Source of the DNA: JAWOLE01 sp035263845
Lineage (GTDB): Bacteria; Acidobacteriota; Thermoanaerobaculia; UBA5066; Gp7-AA6
NCBI GenBank assembly: GCA_035263845.1
Contig: DATFQY010000056.1
Span: 1-64,000 of the forward strand
Direction of reading: 5' to 3'
DNA: 64,000 nucleotides
Shown here: positions 8,152 to 17,772 of the stretch, piece by piece
Numbering within the stretch: position 1 is the stretch's first letter
Layout: each line of letters opens with the position of its first letter
The notes under the pieces: model-generated
Database searches by the model: none
Told to the model about the DNA's origin: nothing
Seen by the model: the letters and a program-made list of their open reading frames with translations, nothing else
Position numbers and translations under genes: made by a program

Positions 8152-8211
8152 ATCCTGAGAGGCGGAAAAGGGGAAAGTCCTTTCCTTTAAAGAGTTTTGG
8201 TCCGATAATGG

Positions 8212-10572
8212 ATGGGATTGGCCGAAGGTAGCTTCTGGCGCGGACGGATCGCGGGCGAAGTCTTCGGGGTCCTCCTCGTCTTCGCGGCCGTGCTGGCGGC
8301 GCTGGCCCTCGTTTCCCACGATCCCCGGGACCCCAACCTCTTTTCGCTGACCGCCGGCGGCCAGGCGGCCTCGCCCAACAACTGGATCGGGGGGTTCGGG
8401 GCCTCCCTTTCCGCCGCCCTTTACGCCGTCATCGGCCTCGCGGCGTGGGGACTGCCGCTGCTGCTCTTCGTGCTGGGTTACCGCATGTTCCGCCAGCGCC
8501 CGGTGGAAAGCCCGGCGACCAAGACGATCGGCTTCTTCCTGCTCTTTCTCTCGATCCCGGCGCTGCTGTCCCTCGGCCTGGGCAGGAGGCAGCTCTTCGG
8601 CGAGGAGGCGGAGGCGGGAGGCGTCGTTGGTCGGGCCGTCGCGGAAGCGGTCCGGTCCAGGCTGGGAACGACGGGCGCCGTGCTTCTGGCGGCGGCGCTG
8701 CTCTTGATCGCGATCCCGCTCTCGACGCAGCTCTCCCTGGCCGACGTCTTCTCCGGGCTCCGGATCCGGTTCGCGGGCCTCTGGAGCCGTGCGACGGTCG
8801 CCTGGGTCCGCCGGCGCGACAAGAGGACCAAGGAGAGGCTCAAGAGGCGCGTCGTGGCCAAGCACCTCGAGAAGGCCCGGCGCGAGCCGGTCACGCTCTC
8901 GGAGGTCCCTTTCGTGGCGGAGGAAGGCCTCCCGACTGTTCGGGAAATGCCGGGGCCCGGAGGTTTCTCCATCCGCAGGACCACGGCACCTGCCGCCCCG
9001 GTGGCCCAGGCCTCGGCCGCGCCGGCCGAGCCGCCGCCTCCCCGTCCGGCGAGGAAGGAGCCGCAGCCGCGGCTGCCGCTCGTCGGGATCGACGGCTACC
9101 CGTACCCCGAGGTCGGGGTCCTCGACAAGCACGAGGCCCGGGGCGTCGTGGACCGCAAGATCCTCGCTGAGACCGGCAGGACCATCGAGGCGAAGTGCCG
9201 GGAATTCGGCGTGGATGGCGACATCGTCGAGTACCACCCCGGACCGGTCGTCACGACCTACGAGTTCCGGCCGTCGGCAGGCATCAAGGTCAACCAGGTG
9301 ATGAACCTCTCCGAGGACCTCGCGCTGACGCTGTCGGCCGAGTCGATCCGGATCGAGCGGCTGCCGGGCCGGGCGAGCGTCGGCATCGAGGTCCCCAACC
9401 CCGGCGGGGGCGAGATCATCTCGCTTCGCGACGTCATCGAGTCCGAGAAGTTCAAGAGCTCGCCCTCGCTGCTGACCCTCGCCCTCGGCAAGGACATCCA
9501 CGGCGAGCCGGTCGTGGACGACCTGCGCAGCATGCCGCACCTGCTGATCGCCGGGACGACCGGCTCCGGAAAGAGCGTCGGCATCAACGCGCTCTTGACC
9601 TCCGTCCTCTTCAAGGCGCGGCCGGACCAGGTCAAGCTGATCCTCATCGACCCGAAGATGGTGGAGCTGGAGATCTACGAGCACCTCCCGCACCTTCTGA
9701 CGCCGATCATCATCGACCCCCGCAAGGCGGCCAACGCGCTGAAGTGGGCGGTCGGCGTGATGGAGGACCGCTTCCAGACGCTCTCGGACGTCGGCGAGGT
9801 CCGCAACGCGGAACAGTACAACGCGGCGATCCGGGACCCCGACGTCGTCAAGCGTGTGCGCGCGGAGCACGACGACCCGGATTTCAAGCTCGAGCCGATG
9901 CCGCTGATCGTCATCGTCATCGACGAGCTGGCCGACCTCATGATGACCGCCCCCAAGGAGGTCGAAGAAGCGATCGTCCGGCTGGCGCAAAAGGCCCGCG
10001 CCGTCGGGATCCACCTCGTCGTCGCGACGCAGCGGCCGTCCGTGGACGTCCTGACCGGGTTGATCAAGGCGAATCTCCCGTCGCGGATCGCGTTCAAGGT
10101 CTCTTCGCGGATCGATTCGCGGGTGATCCTCGACGGCAACGGGGCGGAGAGGCTGCTCGGCCGCGGCGACATGCTCTTCCTGGCTCCCCGGACCTCGCGA
10201 TTGATCCGCGTCCACGGCGCGTTCGTCTCGGTCCAGGAGACTGCCCGGCTGGTCAAGCGGCTGCGGCAGCTCGGCAAGCCGCAGTACGACGAGGCCGTGA
10301 CCAGGGAGCAGATCGACGTCGCGGAGCGGGAAGGGTCCGAGGGAGACGACGCGGATCCCCTGTACGACGAGGCCGCCCGGCTCGTCGTGCGAGAGAAGAT
10401 GGCCTCGATCTCCTTCCTCCAGCGCCGGATGGGCGTCGGATTCTCCCGGGCCGGGAAGCTCATCGACATGATGGCGCGCGACGGGCTGCTCGGCCCGCAG
10501 CGGGGATCCAAGCCCCGCGAGGTGCTCGTGTCGGAGGACTACTTCGAAGAGGTGGACCGGCAGCCTCGATGA
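8212..10572 (+). CDS. ftsK: DNA translocase FtsK/SpoIIIE
   Basis: A 786-residue protein. The N-terminal membrane domain (about residues 1-180) has four hydrophobic helices; a Pro/Arg linker follows; then the alpha/beta motor: Walker A GTTGSGKS at residues 448-455, Walker B in VIVIDELADLMM near 565, and the FtsK signature ATQRPSVDVLTGLIKANLPSRIAFKVSSRIDSR region. The C-terminal winged-helix gamma domain (ISFLQRRMGVGFSRAGKLIDMM) would read KOPS-like orienting sequences. FtsK pumps chromosome ends through the closing septum and activates dimer resolution. It is the first gene of a compact plus-strand unit, joined to the next gene by an ATGA overlap. Confidence 0.96.
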   Translation: MGLAEGSFWRGRIAGEVFGVLLVFAAVLAALALVSHDPRDPNLFSLTAGGQAASPNNWIGGFGASLSAALYAVIGLAAWGLPLLLFVLGYRMFRQRPVESPATKTIGFFLLFLSIPALLSLGLGRRQLFGEEAEAGGVVGRAVAEAVRSRLGTTGAVLLAAALLLIAIPLSTQLSLADVFSGLRIRFAGLWSRATVAWVRRRDKRTKERLKRRVVAKHLEKARREPVTLSEVPFVAEEGLPTVREMPGPGGFSIRRTTAPAAPVAQASAAPAEPPPPRPARKEPQPRLPLVGIDGYPYPEVGVLDKHEARGVVDRKILAETGRTIEAKCREFGVDGDIVEYHPGPVVTTYEFRPSAGIKVNQVMNLSEDLALTLSAESIRIERLPGRASVGIEVPNPGGGEIISLRDVIESEKFKSSPSLLTLALGKDIHGEPVVDDLRSMPHLLIAGTTGSGKSVGINALLTSVLFKARPDQVKLILIDPKMVELEIYEHLPHLLTPIIIDPRKAANALKWAVGVMEDRFQTLSDVGEVRNAEQYNAAIRDPDVVKRVRAEHDDPDFKLEPMPLIVIVIDELADLMMTAPKEVEEAIVRLAQKARAVGIHLVVATQRPSVDVLTGLIKANLPSRIAFKVSSRIDSRVILDGNGAERLLGRGDMLFLAPRTSRLIRVHGAFVSVQETARLVKRLRQLGKPQYDEAVTREQIDVAEREGSEGDDADPLYDEAARLVVREKMASISFLQRRMGVGFSRAGKLIDMMARDGLLGPQRGSKPREVLVSEDYFEEVDRQPR

Positions 10573-10892
10573 GCCCGGCCAGCCTCGTTCTCCTCGCCGC
10601 GGCGGTCGCGGCGCCGGCCGTCGCTTTTCTCGTCTACCGGCTCGCGCGCGGACTCGGTTTCCTGGACCCTCCCGCCGACAAGCAGCACGAGTACCGCCGG
10701 ACGATCGTCGTGGCGGTCTACGCCCTCCTCCTATTCCTTCCGGTCCTCTTCTACGGTTTCGGGAAGCGCTGGCCGGGAGCCTGGGGCCTTTTCGGCATCG
10801 CCACGGGCCTCGCCCTCGCCGTGACCAGCGCCGTCGCGATCCGCTCCGCCTTCGTCCTCTGGAGGATCCGTCACCCGAAAACCCGCCTCTAG
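10569..10892 (+). CDS. Small membrane protein of unknown function
   Basis: A 107-residue protein with three hydrophobic segments (near residues 3-22, 43-60 and 66-88) and a polar loop DPPADKQHEYRRT between the first two. I recognise no family. It starts in an ATGA overlap with ftsK and ends 9 bases before fmt, so it is co-transcribed and probably translationally coupled with both. The hydrophobic pattern and tight packing support a real gene, but nothing indicates its role. Confidence 0.7.
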   Translation: MSPASLVLLAAAVAAPAVAFLVYRLARGLGFLDPPADKQHEYRRTIVVAVYALLLFLPVLFYGFGKRWPGAWGLFGIATGLALAVTSAVAIRSAFVLWRIRHPKTRL

Positions 10893-10901
10893 AATGACGG
10901 G

Positions 10902-11837
10902 ATGCGGGCCGTTTTTTTCGGAACTCCCGAATTCGCGGCGCCGTCTCTGGCCGCGCTGAGGGGGGCGGGGTTCGAGGTCCCGCTCGTCCTGACCCAGCCG
11001 GACCGGCCGGTGGGGCGACGCTCGACGCCGGTGCCTTCTCCGGTGGCGCGCCTGGCGGCGGATCTCGGCATTCCCGTCGAAAAACCGGAGCGGCTGCGAG
11101 GCAACGCCGCCCTTTTCGACGCGATCCGCCGGCTCTCTCCCGACGCGGGAGTCGTGGTCGCGTACGGGAAGATCCTTCCCGGCGAGCTGCTGGAAATCCC
11201 CCACCTCGGGTTCGTCAACGTCCACGCGTCCCTGCTTCCGAAGTTCCGGGGAGCGTCGCCGGTCGCGGCGGCGATCCTCGCGGGGGAGAAGGAGACCGGC
11301 GTCACGACGATGCGGGTCGTCGAGGAGCTGGACGCCGGGCCGGTCTACCTCACGCGCAAGGTCCCGATCGGTCCGGGCGAGGACGCCGCGGCCCTGTCGA
11401 AGCGCCTGGCCGAGCTCGGCGCGCCGCTCCTCGTCGAGACGCTCCGCGGGCTGGAGGCCGGGACCCTTCGAGCGGCGCCGCAGTCGGGCGAGCCCTCCTT
11501 CTGCCGGACGATCCGGCGCGAAGACGGCGAGATCGACTGGACGCGGGACTCCGGCGATCTGCTACGCCGGCTGCGGGCCTACGCGCCATGGCCCGGCCTC
11601 TTCACGTTCCTCGGCGAGGAGCGCGTCAAGGTCCTCGATCTCGCGCCCGGCCCTTCGGGACGCGGCGAGCCGGCCGGCAGCGTCTGGGTGGAAGACGGCC
11701 GTCCGTTCGTGTCCGCGGGGGGCGGCTCCTCCGTCGAGCTCCGATCCCTTCAGCGGGCCGGGCGGCAGCCGGTCACCGGCGCGGAGTTCGCCCGGGCGGC
11801 CAAGCTGCCCGTCGCGTTCGGCCGCGCACCCGCCTGA
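10902..11837 (+). CDS. fmt: Methionyl-tRNA formyltransferase
   Basis: A 311-residue protein. The catalytic triad is visible as Asn106 and His108 (GFVNVHAS) and Asp144 (EELDAGPV), with the folate-binding family signature SLLPKFRGASP. The C-terminal OB-like domain carries WTRDSGDLLRRLRAYAPWPG. The enzyme formylates Met on initiator tRNA. It sits directly upstream of rsmB, an arrangement common in bacteria (usually def-fmt-rsmB), but no def gene is seen in this window. The TGA stop shares its A with the rsmB ATG (TGATG). Confidence 0.96.
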   Translation: MRAVFFGTPEFAAPSLAALRGAGFEVPLVLTQPDRPVGRRSTPVPSPVARLAADLGIPVEKPERLRGNAALFDAIRRLSPDAGVVVAYGKILPGELLEIPHLGFVNVHASLLPKFRGASPVAAAILAGEKETGVTTMRVVEELDAGPVYLTRKVPIGPGEDAAALSKRLAELGAPLLVETLRGLEAGTLRAAPQSGEPSFCRTIRREDGEIDWTRDSGDLLRRLRAYAPWPGLFTFLGEERVKVLDLAPGPSGRGEPAGSVWVEDGRPFVSAGGGSSVELRSLQRAGRQPVTGAEFARAAKLPVAFGRAPA

Positions 11838-13174
11838 TGGCGCGCGCCGTCTCGCCGGCCCGCCGCCGCGCGGTCGCCGTCCTGCGGGAGATCCTCGAGA
11901 AGTCCGGGCGCTCCAACCTCCTCCTGGCGGAGAAGTCCCGTGACCTCGCGCCTCCCGACGCTGACCTCCTTCGCGCGATCGTCCTCGGCGTCCTGCGCCA
12001 CAAGACCGCGCTCGACGCGGAGATCGCCTCCGTCTCCCGCGTGCCGCTTCCCCGTCTGGCGCCCAACCTTCGGGAGATCCTGGAGGTGGGCCTGTTCCAG
12101 GTTCGCCACCTCGACCGCGTTCCCGCCTACGCGGCGGTGGACGATGCCGTCTCCCACGCGAAGGCAAGAGGCGGAACCGGGGCCGGCGGTCTGGTGAACG
12201 CCATCCTCCGGAACCTGCTTCGCAGGCCGCCGGAAATCCGAAATCCGAAGTCCGAAATCCGAAACGCGGGCCCGGAGCGGCTCGCCGTCCACTACTCCCA
12301 TCCGAAGTTCCTCGTCGAGCGCTGGCTCGAGCGCTTCGGAGCGCAAACGACCGCAGGCATTCTCGACGCCGACAATGCCCCTTCCGCTCTCGACCTCATG
12401 ACGAATCCCCGCCGGGGCGATCGGGAATCGCTCCGCGCCGCCCTCGCCGCCGAGGGCGTGGAGACGGCCGTCTCCCCGCTTTCGCCGCTGGCTCTCTCCG
12501 TCGTCTCGGGCAATCCCCTGCGCTCGCCCCTCTTCGCGGCGGGGCGCTTCACGGTCCAGGACGTCGGCTCGCAGCTTCTTCCGCTTCTTCTGCCGCCGGG
12601 CGAGCTCCTCGTGGATCTCGCCGCGGCGCCGGGTGGTAAGTCCTTCTCGGCCGTTCTTCACGGCCGGGTGAAACGCTCGATCGCGCTCGACTCCTCCTCG
12701 CCGCGCCTGCGGCTTCTGTTGGAAAACCGCTCGCGCCTGGACGTGCCCGAGGTCGCCGCGGCGGCCGGCGACGTCCTTGCCCCGCCCCTCGCCGCCGGCC
12801 TCTCCGATCGCGTGCTCTTCGACGCGCCGTGCAGCGGCACGGGGACCCTTCGCAAGAACCCGGAGATCCGGTACCGGGTCACGCCGGAGGCGATCGAGCG
12901 TCTTTCGCGGGCTCAGGAATCCGGCCTCGAATCCGCGGCGAGCCTGCTCGCGCCGGGCGGCTACCTCCTCTACTCCACCTGCAGCCTCGAGCTCGAGGAG
13001 AACGAGCGCGTCGTCGAGCGGGTCCTTGCGAGGTCCGCGGAGATCCGGCCGGCGGCGATCGAGGCTCCCGAAGCCCTGCGGACTTTGGTCTCGGGTCACC
13101 GGTTCCGGATCCTGCCGGGTCCGACGACCGACGGGTTCACGGCGCATCTGATCCGGCGCGCGCCGGCGGGCTAG
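11837..13174 (+). CDS. rsmB: 16S rRNA (cytosine-967-C5)-methyltransferase
   Basis: A 445-residue protein with an N-terminal NusB-like RNA-binding domain (residues about 5-130) and a C-terminal Rossmann methyltransferase. SAM-binding is at DLAAAPGGKSF; the two catalytic-region cysteines of the RsmB/Nop2 family are in DAPCSGTGTL and YSTCSLELEENE. Between the two domains lies a stretch reading EIRNPKSEIRN, which is the translation of a heptanucleotide DNA repeat (12234-12261) rather than conserved protein. The ATG at 11837 overlaps the fmt stop and starts the NusB homology. It methylates C967 of 16S rRNA. Confidence 0.95.
   Translation: MARAVSPARRRAVAVLREILEKSGRSNLLLAEKSRDLAPPDADLLRAIVLGVLRHKTALDAEIASVSRVPLPRLAPNLREILEVGLFQVRHLDRVPAYAAVDDAVSHAKARGGTGAGGLVNAILRNLLRRPPEIRNPKSEIRNAGPERLAVHYSHPKFLVERWLERFGAQTTAGILDADNAPSALDLMTNPRRGDRESLRAALAAEGVETAVSPLSPLALSVVSGNPLRSPLFAAGRFTVQDVGSQLLPLLLPPGELLVDLAAAPGGKSFSAVLHGRVKRSIALDSSSPRLRLLLENRSRLDVPEVAAAAGDVLAPPLAAGLSDRVLFDAPCSGTGTLRKNPEIRYRVTPEAIERLSRAQESGLESAASLLAPGGYLLYSTCSLELEENERVVERVLARSAEIRPAAIEAPEALRTLVSGHRFRILPGPTTDGFTAHLIRRAPAG
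12234..12261. repeat. Heptanucleotide tandem repeat (AAATCCG)4 inside rsmB
   Basis: Four tandem copies of AAATCCG, the third with one change (AAGTCCG), fill 28 bases inside rsmB and continue as AAAC. The repeat falls at residues about 133-142, the linker between the NusB-like and methyltransferase domains. The unit length is 7, as in the other repeat sets of this window, but the unit sequence differs. Confidence 0.85.
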
Positions 13175-13186
13175 AATCGCCGCCCC

Positions 13187-14308
13187 GTGGCTCGACAGAA
13201 CGTCCCGCCTCTCGACCTGACCCGCTACGACGAGGAGTTGAAGCGCGAGATCTCCCGCCGCGTGTTGGAGGTTTTCGAGACCGGCCGGTTCATCCTGGGC
13301 CCGGCCAACGAGGACTTCGAGAAGGCCTTCGCCGCAGAGATCGGGTCAGCCCACGCGATCGGAGTCTCCTCGGGAACCGATGCGCTCTTAGTCTCGCTGA
13401 TGGCGCTCCGGATCGGCGACGGGGACGAGGTCATCACGACGCCCTTCACGTTTTTCGCTTCGGCGGGGGTCGCCGCGCGCCTCTGCGCCCGGCCGGTGTT
13501 CGTGGACATCGAGCCGGACACCTTCGGCATGGAGCCGGACAGGCTCGAGGCGGCGATCACCCCGCGTACGAAGGCGATCCAGCCCGTGCACCTCTACGGG
13601 CAGTGCGCGGAGATGACGCCGATTCTCGAGATCGGGAAGCGGCGCGGCGTCCCGGTCGTCGAGGACGCATGCCAGGCGGTCGGCGCGAGCTACGGCGGCC
13701 GCCAGGCGGGAACGATGGGGCGGATGGGGGCGTTCTCGTTCTATCCGACGAAGAACCTCGGCGGGGCGGGGGACGCGGGCGCGGTCGTGACGGATGACGA
13801 GGAGACGGCGAGGCTCCTGCGCAGCCTGCGCCTCCACGGCGAGACGACGAGGTATCACCACTCGCGGGTGGGAGGGAACTTCCGCATGGACGCGCTGCAG
13901 GCGGCGGTGCTGGCGGCGAAGCTGCCGCGGTTGAAGGCGTGGAACGAGCGGCGGCGGGCGATCGCGGCGAGGTACGGCGAGCTCCTCGGGGCCGCGGAGC
14001 GAGAGGGGAAGGTCGCGCTGCCGAAGGAGGCTGCCGGGCGGCGGCACGTCTACCACCAGTACGTCGTTCGGGTCGCGAACCGGGACGCCGTCCGAGAGAA
14101 GCTGTCGGCGGCGGGTGTGGGGACGTCCGTGTTCTACCCGGTCCCGCTGCACCTGCAGGAGTGCTTCCGGGAGCTCGGGCATCGCGAGGGGGCGTTCCCC
14201 GTCGCCGAGAAAGCGGCGAAGGAGGTGCTCGCGCTGCCGATCTTCGCGGAGATGCGGGACGACGAGGTGGAGAGCGTGGCGGAGGCGCTGGTCGAGGCGG
14301 TGGCGTAG
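13187..14308 (+). CDS. DegT/DnrJ/EryC1/StrS family sugar aminotransferase
   Basis: A 373-residue PLP-dependent aminotransferase. Residues 6-14 (VPPLDLTRY) and SSGTDALLVSLMAL are family blocks; Lys189 in FYPTKNLGGAGDAGA is the PLP Schiff-base lysine; VVEDACQAVGA holds the PLP-contacting Asp; FRMDALQAAVL and FYPVPLHLQECF are further signatures. These enzymes transfer an amino group to a keto nucleotide sugar for O-antigen or other surface glycans. The GTG start is 12 bases after rsmB, so it ends the ftsK-fmt-rsmB unit, although its role fits the polysaccharide genes that follow. Confidence 0.9.
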   Translation: MARQNVPPLDLTRYDEELKREISRRVLEVFETGRFILGPANEDFEKAFAAEIGSAHAIGVSSGTDALLVSLMALRIGDGDEVITTPFTFFASAGVAARLCARPVFVDIEPDTFGMEPDRLEAAITPRTKAIQPVHLYGQCAEMTPILEIGKRRGVPVVEDACQAVGASYGGRQAGTMGRMGAFSFYPTKNLGGAGDAGAVVTDDEETARLLRSLRLHGETTRYHHSRVGGNFRMDALQAAVLAAKLPRLKAWNERRRAIAARYGELLGAAEREGKVALPKEAAGRRHVYHQYVVRVANRDAVREKLSAAGVGTSVFYPVPLHLQECFRELGHREGAFPVAEKAAKEVLALPIFAEMRDDEVESVAEALVEAVA

Positions 14309-14309
14309 A

Positions 14310-14500
14310 GAGCCGAACGCGGCTCAACGACCGAGATCCTTCGGTCGCTTCGCTTACCTCAGGTTGACAAGGCAAGCTCCTGGGGCCCCGGTCGTGTCGT
14401 AGGGGAGGGTGGCGAACCCGCCGCATGTCGCGTCCCTCGGCCGCTGGCGCGGCCGACGACGCTCGGTACGTCCCTCCCGCCCGGTGGTGCTCTCTGGGAA
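14310..14500. other. Intergenic region between convergent genes; hairpin and degenerate repeat copy
   Basis: This 191-base space carries a short hairpin right after the aminotransferase stop (GAGCCG-AACG-CGGCTC, 14310-14325), which may act as a weak terminator, then a degenerate copy of the dispersed element (about 14333-14371, ending CAGGTTGACAAGG). From 14372 to 14500 I see nothing recognisable. Confidence 0.4.
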
Positions 14501-15520
14501 TCAGCGGGTGAGTGAAAGAGGCTCGAATCTCCGCTCGGCGGGATCTCGAGTCGCTTCCCTGGCCACCAGCGCCACGTCGGCTTCGACCATCATTCGGACG
14601 AGGCCCCGGAAGTCCACGGTGGGCTTCCAGCCCAGCTCCGTCGTCGCGCGGCGGGGGTTGGCGACGAGCGAGTCCACGTCTGCCGGGCGCGAGAGGGCCG
14701 GGTCCATCGAGACGTGCCGCCTCCAGTCGAGGTCCAGGATCCGGAACGCCTCCTCGACGAACTCGCGCACCGAGTGGCTCTCGCCGGTCCCGATGACGAA
14801 GTCACGCGGCTCGTCCTGCTGGAGCATCATCCGCATCGCGCGGACGTAGTCGCCCGTGTAGCCCCAGTCCCGTCGGGCGTCGAGGTTGCCCAGGCGCAGG
14901 GTCTTCTGGAGCCCCGCGGCGATCCGAGCGACCGAGAGCGTGATCTTGCGAGTCACGAACTCGGTTCCCCTGCGGGGTGACTCGTGGTTGAACAGGATTC
15001 CCGAGACGGCGTAGAGGCCGTAGGACTCGCGGAAGTTGACCGTGATCCAGTGGCCGTAGAGCTTGGCGACCCCGTAGGGGCTGCGCGGCTGAAACTTGGT
15101 CTCCTCGTCCTGGGGCGCGGTCTCGACGTTGCCGAACATCTCCGAGGAGGAGGCCTGGTAGAACCGGATCTTCGGGTCCACGATCCGGATCGCGTCGAGC
15201 AGCCTCGTGACGCCGAGCCCGTTGAACTCGCCGGTCAAGACCGGCTGGGAGAACGACGCCGGCACGAAGGACTGCGCCGCGAGGTTGTAGACCTCGTGCG
15301 GGCGGATCTCGCGAAGCGCCGAGACGAGCGAGGTCTGGTCCAGCAGGTCGCCGTTGACGAGCTCGATGTCGTCCAGGAGGTGAGCGATCCGCTCGTGGCT
15401 GCGTTCGCTCGCGCGCCGCACGAGGCCGTGGACGCGGTAACCCCTCTCCAGCAGGTGCTCGGCGAGGTACGATCCGTCCTGCCCGTTGATCCCGGTGATC
15501 AGTGCCCGGCGCGGTTCCAC
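14501..15520 (-). CDS. gmd: GDP-mannose 4,6-dehydratase
   Basis: A 339-residue extended short-chain dehydrogenase. The NAD(P) site is ITGINGQDGSYLAEHLL, and the catalytic Tyr-Lys pair is in YGVAKLYGHW after the serine block QASSSEMFG. NHESPRRGTEFVTRKI is diagnostic of Gmd. It converts GDP-mannose to GDP-4-keto-6-deoxymannose, precursor of GDP-fucose, rhamnose or perosamine; a DegT aminotransferase such as the one encoded just beyond could make GDP-perosamine, but that is inference. GTG start at 15520. It is transcribed away from groES, and the CIRCE element lies in the shared upstream region. Confidence 0.95.
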   Translation of the reverse strand: MEPRRALITGINGQDGSYLAEHLLERGYRVHGLVRRASERSHERIAHLLDDIELVNGDLLDQTSLVSALREIRPHEVYNLAAQSFVPASFSQPVLTGEFNGLGVTRLLDAIRIVDPKIRFYQASSSEMFGNVETAPQDEETKFQPRSPYGVAKLYGHWITVNFRESYGLYAVSGILFNHESPRRGTEFVTRKITLSVARIAAGLQKTLRLGNLDARRDWGYTGDYVRAMRMMLQQDEPRDFVIGTGESHSVREFVEEAFRILDLDWRRHVSMDPALSRPADVDSLVANPRRATTELGWKPTVDFRGLVRMMVEADVALVAREATRDPAERRFEPLSLTR

Positions 15521-15590
15521 GAGCGCCGGAGTATATCAAGCCATTCCAGATCAATCGGTTACCGGGTGGGTGGAAACGGTCCGCCGCCTG

Positions 15591-15617
15591 CTAGCACTCG
15601 TCGTCGAGGAGTGCTAA
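15591..15617. promoter_or_regulatory. CIRCE element (HrcA operator) upstream of groES
   Basis: CTAGCACTC-N9-GAGTGCTAA matches the CIRCE consensus TTAGCACTC-N9-GAGTGCTAA at 17 of 18 arm positions, with only the first T changed to C. It lies 66 bases before the groES ATG. CIRCE binds the HrcA repressor, which releases groESL upon heat shock; hrcA itself is not in this window. The element is also upstream of the divergent gmd gene. Confidence 0.95.
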
Positions 15618-15682
15618 TATCCGCCTCCCGATTTTTTTGAAGTTTGGTGGGTGTAATCCCGAAAACCGCAGGAGGAAAAGGA

Positions 15683-15973
15683 ATGAAGATTCGACCGCTT
15701 TACGACCGGATTCTCGTCAGGAGGCTGGAGCCTCAGGAGATCAAGAAGGGGGGCATCATCATCCCCGACACCGCCAAGGAGAAGCCGATGGAGGCCGAAG
15801 TCGTCGCCGTCGGCAAGGGCAAGGTCAACGAGGAAGGCAAGCAGTTCCCGCTCGACGTCAAGAAGGGGGACCGCATCCTCATCGGCAAGTACGCCGGGAC
15901 CGAGATCAAGATCGACGACGAAGAGCACCTGATCCTTCGCGAGGAGGAAGTGCTCGCCGTTGTCGAAAAGTAG
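15683..15973 (+). CDS. groES: Co-chaperonin GroES
   Basis: A 96-residue protein, the normal GroES length: MKIRPLYDRILVRRLE at the start, the mobile-loop region EIKKGGIIIPDTAKEKP, and the C-terminal LREEEVLAVVEK. It caps the GroEL ring during protein folding in the cytoplasm. A strong ribosome site (AGGAGGAAAAGG) precedes the ATG, which is chosen over an in-frame upstream start at 15644. It is the first gene of a groES-groEL operon under a CIRCE element. A 12-base duplication spans its stop codon and the space before groEL. Confidence 0.98.
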   Translation: MKIRPLYDRILVRRLEPQEIKKGGIIIPDTAKEKPMEAEVVAVGKGKVNEEGKQFPLDVKKGDRILIGKYAGTEIKIDDEEHLILREEEVLAVVEK

Positions 15974-15992
15974 CCCGAGAAGTAGCCCGAGA
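15969..15992 (+). repeat. 12-base tandem duplication after groES
   Basis: AGTAGCCCGAGA occurs twice in tandem. The first copy contains the groES TAG stop, and the second puts another in-frame TAG immediately after. It is followed by the GAGGAAAAGGAG ribosome site region of groEL. Probably a simple local duplication. Confidence 0.8.
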
Positions 15993-16012
15993 GGAAAAGG
16001 AGAAAACAGCAA

Positions 16013-17659
<1,647 letters not shown>

Positions 17660-17678
17660 TCGCATCCAGTTCCGACGG

Positions 17679-17710
17679 AAAGCCCCGGCGCGAGCCGGGG
17701 CTTTCTTTTT
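17679..17710 (+). terminator. Rho-independent terminator of groES-groEL
   Basis: AAAGCCCCGGC-GCGA-GCCGGGGCTTT forms a perfect 11-bp stem with a 4-base loop, followed by CTTTTT. It lies 20 bases after the groEL stop. Confidence 0.92.
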
Positions 17711-17772
17711 GCTAGACTGACGAAAATCACGAAGCCGGATCACTTTCGACGACAGCGGGGGCAAAGAGGGGC

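Noticed and set aside
14372..14500. Small plus-strand coding frame beside gmd
   Set aside because: It continues antisense to gmd and has no motif; treated as non-coding.
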